The notes beneath the pieces are model-generated. The model was not told where the DNA came from. It ran no database searches and was given only the letters and a program-made list of their open reading frames with translations. A stretch of 56,463 nucleotides of DNA from Plantago elongata (lineage: Eukaryota > Streptophyta > Magnoliopsida > Lamiales > Plantaginaceae), in NCBI GenBank assembly GCA_036897095.1, contig JAYMSP010000351.1, positions 1 to 56,463 of the forward strand, given 5' to 3'. This document shows, one piece after another, positions 1 through 11,956 of the stretch (positions are counted from its first letter, which is position 1; the number at the start of each line of letters is the position of its first letter). Position numbers and translations under genes: made by a program.

Positions 1-2800
1 AAGGAAGTCTATATGTTGCTGATTGGACATCTGCCACAACTGAAGAATGTCTCATGGTGAGTCAATCAGGTCACACTGGAGAACACTAGTTATGGCACAA
101 GAGAATGAGTCACTTAAATTTCAAAACTCTAAACAAACTTGCTAAGAAAGAGTTAGTGGTTGGATTACCTCAAACAACATTCAGAAAGGATGGTGTCTGC
201 TCTGCTTGTCAATTAGGGAAACAATCCAAAACCTCTTTCAAGTCCAAAACCAGACATTCATGTGTTAGACCACTGCAAATATTACACATGGATCTTTTTG
301 AATTATTTGTAACTAGTTATGCTGGAAAAAAGTATGGTCTAGTTGTTGTAGATGACTTCTCTAAGTTTACCTGGGTTGTCTTTCTGAAACAAAAATCTAA
401 TGTTAGGGTGGAGCTAGAAAACTTGATGAACAAGCTTGAAGTCATGAAAAATGACAAGGTGTCTGCAAGCAGAATAGACCATGGTACTAAATTTGTCAAC
501 CAGTACATAAAAGATTTTTATACCTGCAAAGGTATACAACATCAACTATCTTCAGTAAGGACACCATAACAAAATGGTGTTGATGAAAGGAAGAATAGGA
601 CCCTTAAAGAAGCTGCAAGGACAATGCTAGCTTACAGTGAAATAAGTGAAATTTATTGGGTTGAAGCTGTAAATACAGCATGCTACACTCAAAATAGATG
701 ATTGATAAACAAACACCATGACAAAAACTCCTTATGAGCTTTTAGTTGGAAGACCCCCTAATATCAAACATCTTAAAGTGTTTGGTTGTGGATGTTTTGT
801 TCTTAACAATGGAAAAGGATATTAGAGTATATTTCAACAAAAGGCAGACGAAGGTGTATTTCTTGGTTTTTCTATGAATAGGAAAGCCTACAGAGTATAT
901 AATAAGAGAACAAAGAAGATTGAAGACTCAGTTCATGTGGTATTCTATGAAGGAAGCAAGAAAATACCCCTTGATGAAGAACTCTCAGACAAGTTCAAAG
1001 AGCTTATGATTAAGGATTCTGAAGAAGAAGCCTCATGAAGGAGAAACTCCGTCATTAACATACAGGATGAGTCTGGCAAAGAATAGAATGATGTGCCTAG
1101 TAACAACCAGATGATTCTTAGACATGATGAAGAATTTCCTATGAGAATCCCATAAATGGAAACTGAGAATATTCATCATAGAGATCTTTCTGGAAATAAC
1201 CTTTCTAAAAGTCATAATCCATAAATCTCTCACATTGAACAATTGTCTGATATTTACCGCACTTCTAGTGTACAAAATATCACTGATACTGAAGAAGTAT
1301 CAAGTCATAATCGTAGCGATTCACATTCAGATCACGCATCTAATGACCCTACTAGTTCAAAACCCATTAGAAAGTGGATTAGAGATCATCCTGCAAAGGA
1401 TGTGATTGATCCCATTGATCAAGGTGTTAGAACTAGGAGAGAAATCTCTTAAAATATTGATTCTCTCTTTGGATGTTTTATCATAAATATGGAACCTAAA
1501 ACTATTGAAGATGCATTGAAGGATCAAGACTGGATCTCTGCAATGCAAGAAGAGTTAGATCAATTTGAGAGAAACAAGGTCTAGAAACTAGTTTCATTTG
1601 TAGAAGGAATATTTGTGATTGGAACTAAGTGGGTTTTCAGAAACAAAAGGAATGAGTCTTGTGAAATAACCAGAAACAAGGCTAGGTTGGTTGCCAAAGG
1701 ATTTACCCAGACTGAAGGCTTAGACTTTGATGAGTCATATGCACCATAGAAGATTGGATGCAATAAGACTATTTCTAGTCGTTGTCGCTCATAATGACTT
1801 TAAAGTTTACCAAATAGATTTCAAGAGTGCATTTCTGAATGGTGAACTTGCTGAGGAAGTCTATGTTGAACAACCACCAGGCTTTGAAGTTTCCTCAGAA
1901 AGTAAAATGGTCTATAAGTTACAGAAAACTCTATATGGACTGAAATAAGCTCCAAGAGCATGGTATGACACTTTGGCCAAATACCTTCTGGAAAGAGGTA
2001 GTTTTAAGAAAGTTGAAGTTGATAAAACTTTATTTACTTTAAATCATGAAGGGAAACTACTTTTAGTTCAAGTATATGTTGATGACATTATATTTTGATC
2101 TAAAGACAAGCAACTTTGTGATGACTTTGCAAATCTCATGGAAAGCAAATTTGAGATGAGCATGATGGGAGAATTGAACTATTTCCTAGGGTTGCAAGTC
2201 AAGCAACTCAATGATGGAATATTCATTAGTCAAACAAAGTATGCAAAGGATATGTTCAACAAGTTCAATCTACAGCCTTCTAAAATGAATGCCTATGAGC
2301 ATAGGAACCAAAATGACTTATATTGAATCTGATAAGAGTGCTGAATAACATAAGTATAGGAATTTGATAGGTTCACTTCTCTACCTTACTGCAAGCTGAC
2401 CTGGTATTCAATATGAAGTTGGTGTGTGTGCTAGATTTCTGATAAATCCTATGCAATCACACTACAACATTGCTATGAAGATATTGAGGTATGTTAAAGG
2501 TACTATAGAAGTTCGAATGTGGTATCCTAAAGAAAGTGGATTGAGTTTGGTTGGCTACTCATATGTTGACTATGTTGGATCAATGCTTAATAGGAAAAGT
2601 ACTTCAGGAACTTGTCAGTTTTTGGGCACTAGACTTATCTCATAGTTTAGCAAGAAGCAAAACTCAATTGCTACTTCTACCACATAGGCTGAATATATTG
2701 ATTTTGGGTGTTGTGCATCACAAATTTTGATGAAATATATTTTCATGAAGTTTGTCAACTGGGTCAAGGAGTTTGAGCCCAAGATAGTGAAAGGTCGTGC
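1..2800 (+). pseudogene. Copia pol remnant: integrase, reverse transcriptase, RNase H
   Basis: An LWHKRMSHLNF stretch near 90-125 marks the GAG-pre-integrase segment. It is followed by CQLGKQSK and an integrase core carrying HMDLF and VDDFS (about 285-365). The reverse transcriptase has GTKWVFRNK (about 1620), [15 protein letters not shown] (about 1805-1850) and the catalytic YVDD at about 2075-2087. RNase H is shown by STSGTCQFLG near 2600 and SKKQNSIATSTT near 2650. The reading frame is interrupted by stops, for example at 567, 1945, 2093, 2643 and 2685, and by indels near 1745. The protein cannot be made intact from this copy. Family assignment is sure; no function is retained. Confidence 0.93.
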
Positions 2801-2879
2801 TGATACCAAAGCAAATACGCACTATGGCCTGAAGATTTACTATCTCCTGTAGAAGTGCGGAGTACTACTCAGAGAGCAC

Positions 2880-5800
2880 ATGGACATCCTAGTGACTAAT
2901 AGTATGTATAAGCATGCTTATGAGGAAGCCCTGAAAAAGGCTGCCAAGGATGAGTTGTTGCTCAGGGAGAAGGTGGTTCTGAAGAGACATAGGTTGAGGT
3001 CCAAGTCACTAAGAAACCCAGGACCAAGAAACCTAGAGCTAAGAAGAGTGTGCAAGTATTACTTGTTGACACACCATCTTCAGAAAGGGTAACCGAAAAT
3101 GTTGAAGCCCAACAACCCCTTCCCATCCAGAAAGACTCCAGCTTAGAAAGGAGATCTTTGAGTTTAGGCAAAATGCCAGAGTTGTCCATGAATGATCTAC
3201 ATGACATTGATGAGTCTGTCCCAGACATCAGTGAAGACTTAGAATGATAAGCTCCCGCTCCAAGAGGTTTTCAAAAGATCACGGATAGAGACTCATGGTG
3301 GAGCCTCTAGCTCATCTCCTCCACCGAAAAGAGCTATGGTTGCAGAGGATGCAACTATGGAGAAATGGGCTGAAGTTGTCACACCGCAAAGGCAGATGAA
3401 GACTTGGCGGTGAATGATAGAGTGCTGGAAGATGTTGACATTGCTTCCACACTCAAGTTGCCAGCAAACTTCATTGCTGAAGAAATTCCTGCCACTGTGC
3501 AGGTTCCTCAACTCTCTGAGAGGGATCAAACATAGACGAGTACTTAGAATGATCGAGTAGAGGAAAGGTCAAAAATATCATAAACTTCAAACCATGAAAT
3601 GGAAGCCACTTTTCCTGAAGATAACCAGGTAACAGAGTAGTCTATCTAACTTGTGAACATTTGTATGATGTTAACTTGTTAATCATAAACTTCCTTTGTT
3701 ACAGGATTTCACGGAGACACCATTCTAGGGGGAAGAAATTTTTCCTACCCCTCTGCATGAAGAAGAGGTTTCTTCAACTTCTACGCATCAAGAATGTGAG
3801 CCTGTGATATAGGTAGTAAATTGTCTCTGAAAATAAATAATTTTGTCTTTTTTAAATTCTTATGTGTATTTAACTTCATTTTGTCTCAATGCAGGCTCCA
3901 ACTGAGAAAGTCAATAAAGTGGTAGAAACACCACAGGATCAAGTAATTCCAGAGGTTGAAAAACCTTTTGAAGAGATTGCTCTGAGCCTTCAATTGATGA
4001 GGTATGTAAAACATGAACCAACTCTCTCTGTGAATAACTTGTGACAATTCACTTGCTTAATCAAATGCTTTGTTTCTTCGAATAGGTTCATTCTAAAGAA
4101 AAGGTGATTGAGGAAAATGTTGCGACCTCCCCAGAACCAATGGAAATAGACACGGCTGAAATAGCTAAGTCTCCCGAAAGGTTACCGGAGACCACACAGG
4201 TTTCTGAAAGAAATGATTTTGAGCTTCCTAACTTGGAAGTAAGTGAAACTCTCATAAATTTATATCTTTCTAACTCCTTTCTGTAGAATATTTCTAAAAC
4301 ATGCATTTTGATTTTAATTCTCAGGCTCAATCAGAAAGAATGGTTGATGAGGAAGTTGTCACTCCTCTCAATACGGTATCTAAAGCACGAATTGCTCCAG
4401 AAGTTCAAGTCGATGAGCCTAGTGTTGATACACAGGTATGCTCAGAAAGACATAAACTTCTTTATTCTCAGATAACCACAAGTAGTTTGAATAAAACTAC
4501 CTTGAACACTTTCTTTCAGGCTCAAGTGATACATGTAAACAACGTGGATGCACCACTTGATCTACTGAAGATTTTCTAGACAATCACCCTTAAGAGACAT
4601 GTCAAGTGTTTCAGGCAGTGGCAAAAGCTCAAAAAAGCCGATCTTACAGAGCTTTCCAAGGTGATTGACAACAAAGAAAGAAGGGCAAGAGCCTTCGATC
4701 TGGAGAATTATGTCCATGCAATATTCTAGAGGATTACTCTCACTACAACTTGATGCATGATGACTTCACTTATGTAGTTGGGAAGAAGCTGATGGATGCC
4801 TTCAACACTGGTGATGAAGAAACCAAAAAGCAGATGGCTCTAGACCTTGCTTTGCCCCAGACCCTCAGAGTTTATCCCTCTGAACAAGAGGAAGTAAACG
4901 GGCAAATGATTACACTTTCCACTGTGATCAATCTAGTATCAGATGAAAAAGACAAAACTGATGAGAATGTTGTTGATTCTTCATCTAAACATCCTGAAGG
5001 AGGTGATAACGACCCATCGAATGATGAAGACGATGATAGTCCGGCACCAAGGACTGGTGGAGTAGCACAAGGAGGTGCAGGAATAGGGACTTCACCTGCT
5101 CCAGACTCTATTCAAAGAGACCCACCATCATCACCAAAATCACCACCACCAGCAGACCAACAAGACCAACAAGTATCACAAGATCAAAATCAACATGCTA
5201 ATTTACAAGAAGATATTCAAGCCATTGAACTTCGAGCTGCAAAACTCAAGGAAATGTTGGAAGAAGAAAGAAAGCTCAATCAAAAATAACATTCTCTAAT
5301 TGAAGCTAAGGAAGCCCGATTACTGAAGATCGAGGCAGAGAATGCCAAGGAGCGGAAACTCCTTGCTGAAAAGGTATAATTGAAGAAAGATATCGATGTC
5401 ACGGCTGCAGAGTTGGACGCTCTGGTGACATACAATACAAAGCATGATGCTAAGGCTGCATCAGAGAGTATTAATTAATATACCATCATCTCAAAAAGGA
5501 AGGGCCAAGGGAAAAGGAAAAATGGTTGATGAGCTCGAATCCATTGATCATGATGATCATATCTATGTGAGCACTGATGATGATGAGACACAAAACTTGG
5601 CTCGAGAAGAAGATGTAATACTCCTCTCACACTACAAGAGAGAGTTCCTTGCTCCACACATCTTCTCCTCACCAGCCATCACTTCCAGAGACGGAAAATT
5701 GTTAGGAAGAAGTGTTGTGTTTGCAAAATTGTGATTTGAGTTAATTAAAGAAGACTCCCAGGTACTTGCATATGTCCCGTCTGACCTCAAGCCAGTTGCT

Positions 5801-6367
5801 AATCTCTTGCTGCACAGAGCCACTAGCATTGCCTTATCACAAAAAGATCTAGGCATGGTCCGAGATGAAGACTGCAACAATGCCAACAAGTCACTTGAGG
5901 AAGCATATTATGCCACTCAAAATGCAGAAGCCATCTATTGTCCACTTGAAGAGCTGAATCAAAGGAGGAGCTACTCCTCAAAGTGAATCAAGAGCTCAAG
6001 GCAGAAGTCCAGAAGCTAGTCCTGGTTCACAACAATCTGCAAACCAACTTTGAGTCACTATCTCACTCTTATGCCAGTTTGAGTCAATCACTCATGACTA
6101 TGGGGGAAGAGAACACTGCGGCCCAGAAAGGCAAAGGCCGGAAGAGAAAACATGTACCTCCCTCCACAAGTCAGGTTCCAGAAAGGGACTTTCATTCTTA
6201 AGAACTCCAGGTTGCTGAACCCAGAGTTACAACAAGGTTGAGAAGTGTGATCACTAGGGGTTCCAGGGCCCTTGTGACAACTGAAGAGAAACCTTCTGAA
6301 CTAGAAGAGAAGGAAGAAGGAGAAATCAAAGGTCAGGATTCATGTAAGTCTCTAGTTCGAAACTACA

Positions 6368-6398
<31 letters not shown>

Positions 6399-7222
6399 GA
6401 TTTACGTTGATGAGCATCCACTTCAGAAGAGAAGGAAAGTGGGTAGCCTCCCTTAACCATATTTGGCTGCCAGACCAATTGCTGCCAAATTTCCTTTTGC
6501 AAATACCAAATCGATCGCAGGTGGATCTTCCAGCACAGCTCCCTGAAAGCATGAAAAAATTTCACTAGAGAAAGGATTAAATAGAAAAAGGCGAAGGGAT
6601 CTACAGTTTGGCAGAGTTCAAGAGAAAGAACCGGAAGAAAGTAGTTGCTGCCCAGATTGAGTATGTCAATACTTATGATAGCCAATCAGCCTACAGATGC
6701 ATACATCTCCATAATGGATATTGAATTCTTGAGCAAAATCACCTATTTCTAAACAAGAAGTTTCCAACTCCACTTTACAATCAGATGATGGCATGGAGAA
6801 ACAACAATCCCCTACTGTTGAATCCAGCAAATGCCAAGGCATGGCTTGACTTTGAAGTTTAGAAAATGTCCGAGGCTATGAAAAAGCCACTTGACATTAC
6901 ATGTCCTTATCCAAAGCCTGATGATGTACATAAAGTTCAGAAAATGGATGGTACATATAGCAAGAAGAATAATTTAGGTGTTAAAGCCTACCAATCCTTC
7001 TATATGACTGTTGAAGAGTATATGGATGGCATTGCATATCTTGAGATCATCTATCAACATCATGAGTTATCTCAGCTTAAGGTAGACCATGCATGGGAAT
7101 GTGACAAGTACTATTGGGTCAAGCTCTTTGTTCAGAAAAAACAAAGACCCTGCCAAGACTTACAAGGACCTTTGTGGATTAGCCAGAAAGACATAGCTCT
7201 CTGTCAGAAGGATTTTTTATGA
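2880..7222 (+). pseudogene. Extra gene region 3' of pol in the retroelement, with intron-like segments
   Basis: Between RNase H and the LTR lies about 4.3 kb of patchily open sequence, unusual for a plain copia element. Open stretches are rich in Glu, Pro, Ser and Gln (about 3050-3250, 4104-4580 and 4750-5290), with coiled-coil-like LRAAKLKEMLEEERKLNQ near 5230-5285. A basic patch RAKGKGKMVDE lies near 5500 and an acidic Asp run is encoded by a GAT microsatellite at 6371-6400. Five consecutive intron-like gaps of 76-86 bases occur at 3629-3704, 3813-3894, 4002-4085, 4239-4324 and 4436-4519, each GT...AG. I recognise no family. It occupies the position of the envelope-like or accessory ORFs of some plant copia elements, but no signal peptide or fusion feature is seen, so I do not call it an envelope. 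A captured host gene is an alternative. Confidence 0.55.
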
Positions 7223-7657
7223 ATATGTTGAAGAATGCAGGAAGGTTGATGACCAGATCAGGTGATCCAGATAGGCTGCTAAAGAACTTGTGGTTTCTGA
7301 ACCAAAGTTATTTTGAAAACTTGAAGACTAGGATGTTAGGATGTCTTACTTGGAGCTTGGACTCTCATGTTGTCCTAATTTACTTAGTACATTTTATAAT
7401 TTTGGTGACTGTATTTCTTTGTAATACTTTTGTAAAAATTATCTTATGTTCTGTAATAGTTCTTTCTGATGATTATACTCTCAGAAAACATTAATAGAAG
7501 ATAACTTGTCAGCAAAGATCACTTCTTGTGATTTGGTTGATGTTTACTTTCTGCACTTAATTAACTGATTGAATATCATTAGAAATAATTAAGTGGTGGA
7601 TTGTTTTCACTTCCATGTTTGTAATAGGACTTTGAAGATAGTCATGGTTGACTGATC

Positions 7658-7669
7658 AAAAAGGGGAAA
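7658..7669 (+). other. Polypurine tract of the retroelement
   Basis: AAAAAGGGGAAA lies two bases upstream of the TGTTAGG that opens the 3' LTR. This is the expected place and composition for the plus-strand primer of an LTR retrotransposon, and it fixes the LTR's left edge and the element's orientation. Confidence 0.85.
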
Positions 7670-7671
7670 TT

Positions 7672-9110
7672 TGTTAGGAATATTTGTTAGTATTTTTTAT
7701 CAATCAACATATGACTTATCTTTGTACAGAAAGGTGACTAGTACTCTTAGTTCACTTGAACATTGAAAAAGATGAAATCACTTAGTATGTTAGTCTTGTA
7801 AAACTTGTAATAGGATTATTAGGTCTCTGAATGTAATTTTAAATTTCGAAGAAGGCCATGAAGAAGGATCCTAGCAATTGATCTTAATCGAAGATTTGAA
7901 GATTGAAGAAGTGTTTGAAGACAAAAGATTAAGTCTCTTCATATAGACTATGATCAGAACGCATATTGTAAAGTATATATATTTCACATAACAAATCTCT
8001 GAACATATGACATCATTGAGTTCAGGAGCATGCTAGCTTTCAGAAAGGCTCATGTGTCCGTTGAGACTACATGACAAGAAATAGTACATTGCATTAATTA
8101 CACCGGCTAGAAAGTCGCTCAATGCATTGTCCTCTCTGAAAAATGAGAAAGGGACTTCTGAGTACTCATTTTGAGATATCAACGGATTGAATTTTGAGAA
8201 GGTCTAACAGATATTATTCAAAAACTACTCTCATATTCATCTATAAATATCACCATTTAGAAGCTAAGAAATACACACACGAACTACGCTCATATATACT
8301 TACCAAGTAAAGTATTCTCTCAAGCATCTCACTACCTTCTCCAAGCTTTCTGTTGCGACTAACAAGCTCGAAGAATCCACTAGTAGTTCTAAGTGTCCTG
8401 CACCTATAACAAGATATTGTTATTCGTGAAATAGTTGAACTTTCAGATACCCTTTCTGAAGCTCATTCTCCAGAACGGATACCAATTACTTGGGTCAGTA
8501 AAAGAGAACCTACCATTCACTCAATAAGTGTATCAAGTAGTGTTATCTCTTATAAGCTTTCTGAAAAAAACTAACTGAATATTTATACGAGAAGCCTTCC
8601 TGACAATCAACTTATAACCAACATCATCAAGGCGTGGAGTACAGGAAGTACTTGTTTTGGGAAATCAAGGAATAGCTCCAAGGTTATCTTGAGTACATGA
8701 AGTACTTGTCTCTGGGAGCTAGGGAACAAATGAGGGGAAACATTTAGTAGGGAACCATCTGTTTGTAGGGATCTTAGAATATGATATATTGTAAGGAGAA
8801 CTCAATTATTTGTTCTAGTGAAATCCAGTCTCATAAAGGCCGAAGTCGAATAGTTGGAGGATTACGTCACCTCCAGCCTATACTTGATGTATTATTTAAT
8901 ATTTTGTATTTACATTCCAGCATTACACACACACATTTACTACTGCAAAGCACAATCTCATTTATCTATCACTTAAGTCTTCCGCCCTCTGAATTTAAGT
9001 ATCAGAAACCTACTAGTTTCTGAGAAATAGTGTTTATCCACAAAAGTTTGAAAAGAATATTCACCCTCCCTAGTATTTTCCTCTGTCGTTATATGGACCA
9101 ACGGTCTACA
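7672..9110 (+). repeat. 3' LTR of the copia element (about 1.44 kb)
   Basis: The LTR starts with TGTTAGGAATATTTGTTAG right after the polypurine tract. The same start recurs at 56178, which confirms the left edge. The right edge is inferred from a TTCACCCTCCCTAG block at 9059-9072, typical of copia LTR ends, followed by GGTCTACA ending in CA at 9110. A TATATATA at 7974-7981 is a possible transcription signal inside the LTR. The right edge is uncertain by tens of bases because no 5' LTR is in view. Confidence 0.8.
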
Positions 9111-9589
9111 ATTAAGCATCTTCAATTAATGATGCTTGCTTTTTTTTTTTTTTTACTGATGCTTGGTGTTTTGAGTAAAGATGCTTAAATCTTATGAGGA
9201 TGATGCTTGCTTTAATGACTAAGATGTGCCTTTCTAACGTTTGAAAGACTTATAAATCTAAATGTTGATTCTTTTTTAATTTTGAGATAATCTTAGTTAC
9301 CAAAATATATGCTTTGATTAGATATGTATTTAAGGATGTAATTTCACTACGATATGATTACAAATAAAAGTTACTAAAGTTAAGAAAATGACTGATTTGT
9401 AGATATATTTTTACTATTTTGTAGGATGTTTTTTTTATGTATGACTAATGTGTTTTAAGTTTTTAGGAATATAACTAATTTGTAATTTTTCCATTAAATA
9501 AAGCTTTTCTTTCCAAACTTCTTTTGCGGCTTTTGACTTAAACGGACTCTCGTTGGGCCTCATTTTACAGAGCAAAATACTTCTCCACG
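9111..9589. other. AT-rich intergenic stretch without recognised genes
   Basis: The sequence is AT-rich, with a T17 tract near 9141-9157 and several scattered copies of the word GATGCTT near 9121-9210. No coding frame or known element was recognised. Confidence 0.6.
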
Positions 9590-10940
9590 GTTGATTTTTG
9601 GAAGTATCTATCAAATCCCATTTCAGTTGGTTCTGGAAAAATATTCTACGAACAATTTCATATTTCCGGAAGCATCTGATTTGGAAAATCGGGTTTGGTG
9701 TTCAGATCTCTGTTTGGCATGACAATTTATAACTCCACTCTCATCCTCTATCTAGCTACATTCATAATATTTCATATGAATTGCTTCCTTCCAGGTGTAT
9801 GATCTTATTTCCTCTAGCACTTAGAATATCCAGCTCATCGAACAAGTTCTCCCAGCTGAGCTTGTTCCGTTTATTCTTGGTCTACCTCTCTCTCTCTCTT
9901 TATCCAGGGCCGAACCAAACCCTCTAGGGTGGAAGTAAAACAATAAATTCTCTATCAAGAGCACTTACATCAGCCTGATTTCACCCTCAACTACTCAACA
10001 CAACTGGTCGTGGCATCGAATCTGAATTCTCCGTACATTACCTCGTGTTTGATTCTTCTGTTGGCTTGCTATTCATGACCGTCTTCCTACTCGCCAACGC
10101 CTATTCTGCAAACAAATCACAAGTGATTCCTTATGTCCTTTATGTTTTCACCACGAGGAGTCTGTGCATGACTTGTTTTTCGGGTGCCCAAAGTTTAGTT
10201 TTTTTTTTCTGACAAGGTTTGTTCCTCCGGGGTGGGATGCGGACCGAACTGATTGAGTGTTGTTGAATTTTTAGTCTGCCTTTGAATTATCAATACCAAA
10301 TTTCCTTGATTATGGACTGTTGGATGATTTGGAGAGAGCGTAACCGCGTAGTATTCGAATATGGTCTTATTGACCAAATTCGAATGTTTCATTAAGCTTG
10401 GGGGTTCCTTATGCCGGATGGATCCAGCCCTAGCCCCAAAATTAATCTTTCGCTCACATGCCGATGGGAACCACCTCCCATTGGATTCATTACAGTCAAT
10501 ACTGATGGATCATCCCTCGGTTATCCAGGTCACAATGGTGTTGCGGGGATTTTTTGTTCTTCAGATATAACCTTCCATGAAGCTTTTACTTGTTACATCG
10601 GACTTACTGATATCAATACTGATGAACTCTGGGCTATTCAGACTTGTTTAGTTATTGCTTCTACTATGCAGATTACTCACCTTTTAATACACACTGTCTC
10701 TTCATATGTTATGAATTGCCTTTGCATGGACGTGATACAAGTGAGGACCGCCCATGTCCTAGTGCATGATACTTGTACTCTGACAATGAAATTTGTCGAA
10801 CTCAAGCTCCAAGTTATCTACCGGGAAGCCAACCTTTCAACAGATCTTTTGTCTAAACTTGCCAGCTCGCGATTTCAGCTAGATGTAGTTCCCCCACTCC
10901 CCTTTACACGTATCCCTAGGATGATGTTTAGGGTTTGATC
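9590..10940 (+). pseudogene. LINE-derived remnant: zinc-binding RT tail and RNase H domain
   Basis: Three pieces of the C-terminal half of a plant non-LTR retrotransposon lie in order on the plus strand. About 9690-9725 reads IGFGVQISVWHDN, matching the W-x-IG-x-G...WHD block that follows LINE reverse transcriptase. About 10079-10190 reads LPTRQRLFCKQITSD followed by CPLC...HDLFFGC, the zf-RVT zinc-binding pattern. About 10314-10352 reads MIWRERNRVVFE, the usual linker. The open frame 10411-10938 (175 codons) carries ITVNTDGSSLGYPG, AGIFCSS and YREANLSTDLLSKLA, the RVT_3-type RNase H pattern. Stops and a T-run near 10200 break the frame upstream. The RNase H part stays open but has no plausible promoter, so it is probably a relic. 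Confidence 0.8.
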
Positions 10941-11034
10941 GACCATTCCTATGTGGCTTCTGCGTGAATGTACAAAGATCTAATGGAAGGAACAACTAGG
11001 GATGTGGTTTCCTTTCCTGATCATGCCTTGTAAA

Positions 11035-11818
11035 GGGTAAAATACAAAATAGGTACTTTAATGAATGCCATGTACAACTAAGGCACTTTAATGTGGTAAC
11101 GTCAATCGAAATTATTTTAACTTGACCTCACGTCCAACTAAGGTACTTTTCAGTGGGTGAGTTACACTTTTCGGTCAAGAAAAAATTAAATAATTCTTAA
11201 TTAGCTAAATAATTACGAAAAAAAGAAAAACAAAATTAAATACGAATAAAGCTTTAAAAATTTAAAAAAATAAAATTTCAAAACATATTTGAAAATTCAA
11301 AAATAAAATCGTGAAAAACTTTAGAATTTTTCGGAGCTATCTTTATAAATTAAAAGATTTCTTAAAGGTAAAATACATATAAAAATATTCAAAATTAGTA
11401 AAAATTGGCAAAAAATATTTTCAACCGTATTAAACATAGTAATTAGTAAACAAAAAAACTACAATATTGAGCATATATACAATATCTAAATCAAATAAAT
11501 AGTCATGATACTCAATAAAAAAAAGTAATGCTGATCATATTTTACTAATTTTTTTTTTAATTTAAAGATTTTTTCAAAAAATTTCGGAAGGTTATTCCCA
11601 AACACATAATGTCTTTTAGATTTTTTTTACCATTTTTTGAGTTTTTAAAGTTCTTTTCGAAATTGAATATTTTTTTTAAATTTTTTTATAATTATTTATG
11701 TAATTAAGATTTTTTTTTTCTTGACTGGAGAATGTAACTCACCCGCTGAAATGTACTTTCATTGGACAAGACAACTAGATGAACTACTCTATCTCTAAAA
11801 AAAACAAACCGTTTACCC
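11035..11818. mobile_element. AT-rich element with terminal inverted repeats upstream of GCN1
   Basis: A block at 11143-11190 (containing CAGTGGGTGAGTTAC and GGTCAAGAAAAAA) recurs in reverse complement at 11711-11758 (GTAACTCACCCGCTG preceded by TTTTTCTTGAC). The outer ends share GGGTAAA at 11035-11041 and TTTACCC at 11812-11818. The interior is very AT-rich and non-coding. This is the architecture of a non-autonomous DNA transposon of about 780 bp. No clear target duplication was found and the superfamily is undetermined. It ends only about 140 bases before the GCN1 start codon. Confidence 0.65.
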
Positions 11819-11884
11819 TCATCTGAGTACACCGAGTCATTTCAGCTGAGTGACTCGAAGTAAGTGTCAGCAGTGTGCACTCTA

Positions 11885-11894
11885 AAACCCTAAA
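11885..11894 (+). promoter_or_regulatory. Telo-box-like motif in the GCN1 leader
   Basis: AAACCCTAAA lies about 65 bases before the GCN1 ATG. Motifs of this kind are common in leaders and promoters of plant translation-related genes, so the position fits a translation factor. A CCA trinucleotide run (about 11928-11951) follows, directly before the ATG. Function here is inferred from motif and place only. Confidence 0.5.
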
Positions 11895-11956
11895 TCACAA
11901 TCCTTCATCACCATCGTCTCGTCATCCACCACCACCACCACCACCACCACCTATCA

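Larger units (their letters stand above)
1..9110 (+). mobile_element. Degraded Ty1/copia-type LTR retrotransposon, 3' portion
   Basis: The window opens inside the polyprotein of a copia-type element. Domain order is GAG-pre-integrase, integrase, reverse transcriptase, RNase H, which is the copia order (integrase before RT). These are followed by a long extra region, a polypurine tract and a 3' LTR ending at about 9110. The 5' LTR, primer-binding site and gag lie outside the window, so the target duplication cannot be tested. The frame is broken by many stops and indels, so the copy is non-autonomous. A long region 3' of pol plus a long LTR is reminiscent of the Sirevirus group; that assignment is inference from layout only. 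Confidence 0.9.

Noticed and set aside
6326..6685. Minus-strand open frame with a His10 run
   Set aside because: It is the reverse reading of the GAT microsatellite in the retroelement's extra region; no other coding sign.
2880..7222. Envelope gene of a plant retrovirus
   Set aside because: The position fits, but no signal peptide, fusion peptide or membrane anchor was seen, so only 'extra gene region' is claimed.
10411..10938. Stand-alone host RNase H gene
   Set aside because: It is preceded in order by LINE zf-RVT and linker pieces with stops, so it is the tail of a dead LINE.
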